Made by a program: the position numbers and the translations under genes
Part shown: one piece after another, positions 62,481 to 64,000 of the stretch
Position numbering within the stretch: the first letter of the stretch is position 1
Layout: each line of letters starts with the position of its first letter
Assembly (NCBI RefSeq): GCF_023856365.1
Contig: NC_064551.1
Span: 19,902,349-19,966,348 of the forward strand
Origin: Brienomyrus brachyistius
Lineage: Eukaryota; Chordata; Actinopteri; Osteoglossiformes; Mormyridae
Reading direction: 5' to 3'
Length of the DNA stretch: 64,000 nt
The notes under the pieces: generated by a model
What the model saw: the letters and a program-made list of their open reading frames with translations, nothing else
What the model was told of the DNA's origin: nothing
The model's database searches: none

Positions 62481-63932
62481 GGGGGGGAATCATTTGCTGA
62501 CAATGGCGTTTAGAGCCACAACACTTAACTACTCACTTTCCACTTGTGATTAAATTGAGTAAAGGACACCTGCAAACTAACGCTTATAAAAATTGAAAAA
62601 TGAAACTTCGATTGAAACTCACGCTCATTCTTCTGCACAGGAAAATGTACGTTTTTCAGCAGTCTCCCAGGTGCACCCACTGATCACCTCAGTTTCTTCG
62701 CGGATCAATGTGTTTTCCCGTTATCATAAAATGCTCAGAAAAACAGCTTCAATGAGTTTAATGGCTGTCAGACAAGAACCTTCGTCAGGATACAGTGTGA
62801 CAAAAACGACTGTTGCAGTTATTTCGACTTCATATGAAAAGCGCATTCCAGCCATCCATGAGAAAAACATCATTATTCAAATCTGCTGCAGTTTAAAACA
62901 ATCGAATATTTTTCAATTTGTGTATCCAGTCCAGTATAAACCCTTATTTAATCTATATAGCAATATCACAGGATTTTCAAAGAAAAAAAATCCTGAATAG
63001 AAGGGAAACGACATTAATAACTGCTGAGAATCGAAGTCTCTCAGTGCTTAGTTCATGTGTGAGGGGCACGGGATATAATGCAGTAACACCCCTATTGGAA
63101 GACCAGGCCATCATTTTGAATATTTCATATCTTCATGTAAAATCATCTTTCATCATGTTGGAAAACAAATTCCTTGTCTTTTTCCATCAAATCTGTTTAG
63201 CCTGATTTGAGTTATCAAGGTTTACAATGTGGGACCATCTAGAAAAGTCTGTTTACAGTGAATGGTTTGGTTGATTGGTTAAAAAGAGTTAACCTTTGTA
63301 CAAAATGGGAAAAAAAACACAACTCTGCTAAGTAGTGAACCATTCAAAACCACACACTCACACAAGGACACTTGAAGAATCCTCATTGAGGACAGTGTTA
63401 CACTAATACTGATATCTCAGATACACAGTGTCATACATCCCATAAAGTTTTCCTTTAGCATAAATCTTAAATCACATACAGTTCCCAAGATAATTCTAAA
63501 TCAACCTCATACTTAGGTACGTCAACTACTGTTAAGACTAGATGACAACCTTCATTACGTTACATTTCCTGCAAATATTTCACACAAGAATTTGCCATAG
63601 ATTTACCTAAGGACTCTCATTCTCTTAAGTCGAAAACAATCACCAAAGAATCCATTTTGGAATGAGGGGTGATGTGGACAGAGAAAAAGCCCCCAAAATT
63701 CAATATTCTGGTTGCCCTTTGGTAAAAGACTGGCATGCACTGAGCAAGGCAGCAGAGGGAATGAGAGAATGTCATACTCTCCTACCAATCTCAAACCAGC
63801 AACCAGAACCTCATCATATTTCACACGCGACAATTAATGAAACAAGCGTGAATTATGGCAGGTTTGCAAGAGGCCTTTCCATGTAGCAGCAGCCCTGCTG
63901 GGGGTCTTTCCACGGTTCCCAGGGAGGTCCTC
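61169..63932. other. Gene-free stretch
   Basis: No coding region supported. AT-rich, with a (GT)n tract running into a run of 24 G at 62464-62487. Open frames of up to 135 codons (for example 62593-63000) have no recognisable domain or splice context. Confidence 0.5.
62442..62487. repeat. (GT)n followed by 24-base G run
   Basis: A GT dinucleotide tract from about 62442 leads directly into an uninterrupted run of G at 62464-62487. Length may be affected by sequencing error. Confidence 0.85.
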
Positions 63933-64000
63933 TCAGTGTCCCTGCATGTCTGTCGCAGTGGGGTTCTGTCCCGACATGGCACTCAGATACTGCCAGCTAA
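63933..64000 (-). CDS. Possible last coding exon of an unidentified gene
   Basis: The minus-strand frame runs open from the window edge to TGA at 63933-63935 and encodes SWQYLSAMSGQNPTATDMQG plus a final His. The composition looks protein-like, but the stretch is short and the family is not recognised. It may be chance. Confidence 0.2.
   Translation of the reverse strand, partial: SWQYLSAMSGQNPTATDMQGH

Noticed and set aside
62593..63000. 135-aa ORF as a gene
   Set aside because: No recognisable domain, poor composition for a protein, no splice or promoter context in an AT-rich stretch.

Overview
The window is nuclear DNA from a bony fish, almost certainly a teleost. It has short multi-exon vertebrate genes with GT-AG introns, fish-type SINEs, Tc1/mariner and hAT remnants, and a tandem pair of IFI44-like genes, a family that is expanded in fish. 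Gene models were built by reading splice junctions by eye and checking that the intron phases close. None was tested against transcripts or databases.

Layout. About 1.2-11.4 kb (minus): a cGMP-dependent protein kinase gene, 20 coding exons visible, last exon not found. 18.9-22.6 kb (minus): a complete 9-exon abhd3-type phospholipase gene. 24.83-39.40 kb: a 14.6 kb palindrome described below. 40.6-47.2 and 50.3-56.0 kb (plus): two IFI44-like GTPase genes with the same 7-exon structure. 57.3-60.2 kb (minus): a complete 9-exon cathepsin B gene. The right edge may hold the last exon of another minus-strand gene.

The palindrome is the outstanding feature. Two arms of about 6.8 and 7.8 kb mirror each other around 31,602/31,603. 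The tips read TATGGCG...CGCCATA, compatible with TA-flanked termini. Each arm carries a truncated integrase-core-like ORF, SINE insertions, a pair of unrecognised ORFs and part of the 3' end of a brachyury (tbxt) gene. The right arm keeps the last three tbxt exons with intact splice sites and frame but has no T-box. The left arm has lost part of these through small deletions. The axis is an array of 254 bp units, each itself a near-palindrome, carrying eight CTCF-like motifs in alternating orientation. The arms are colinear without net indels near the axis and differ more outward.

The host genes show no shared pathway: cGMP signalling (kinase), phosphatidylcholine turnover (abhd3), interferon response (IFI44-like pair) and lysosomal proteolysis (ctsb). 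The IFI44-like pair shows a probable gene-conversion tract in exon 4 and complementary losses of GTPase motif residues.
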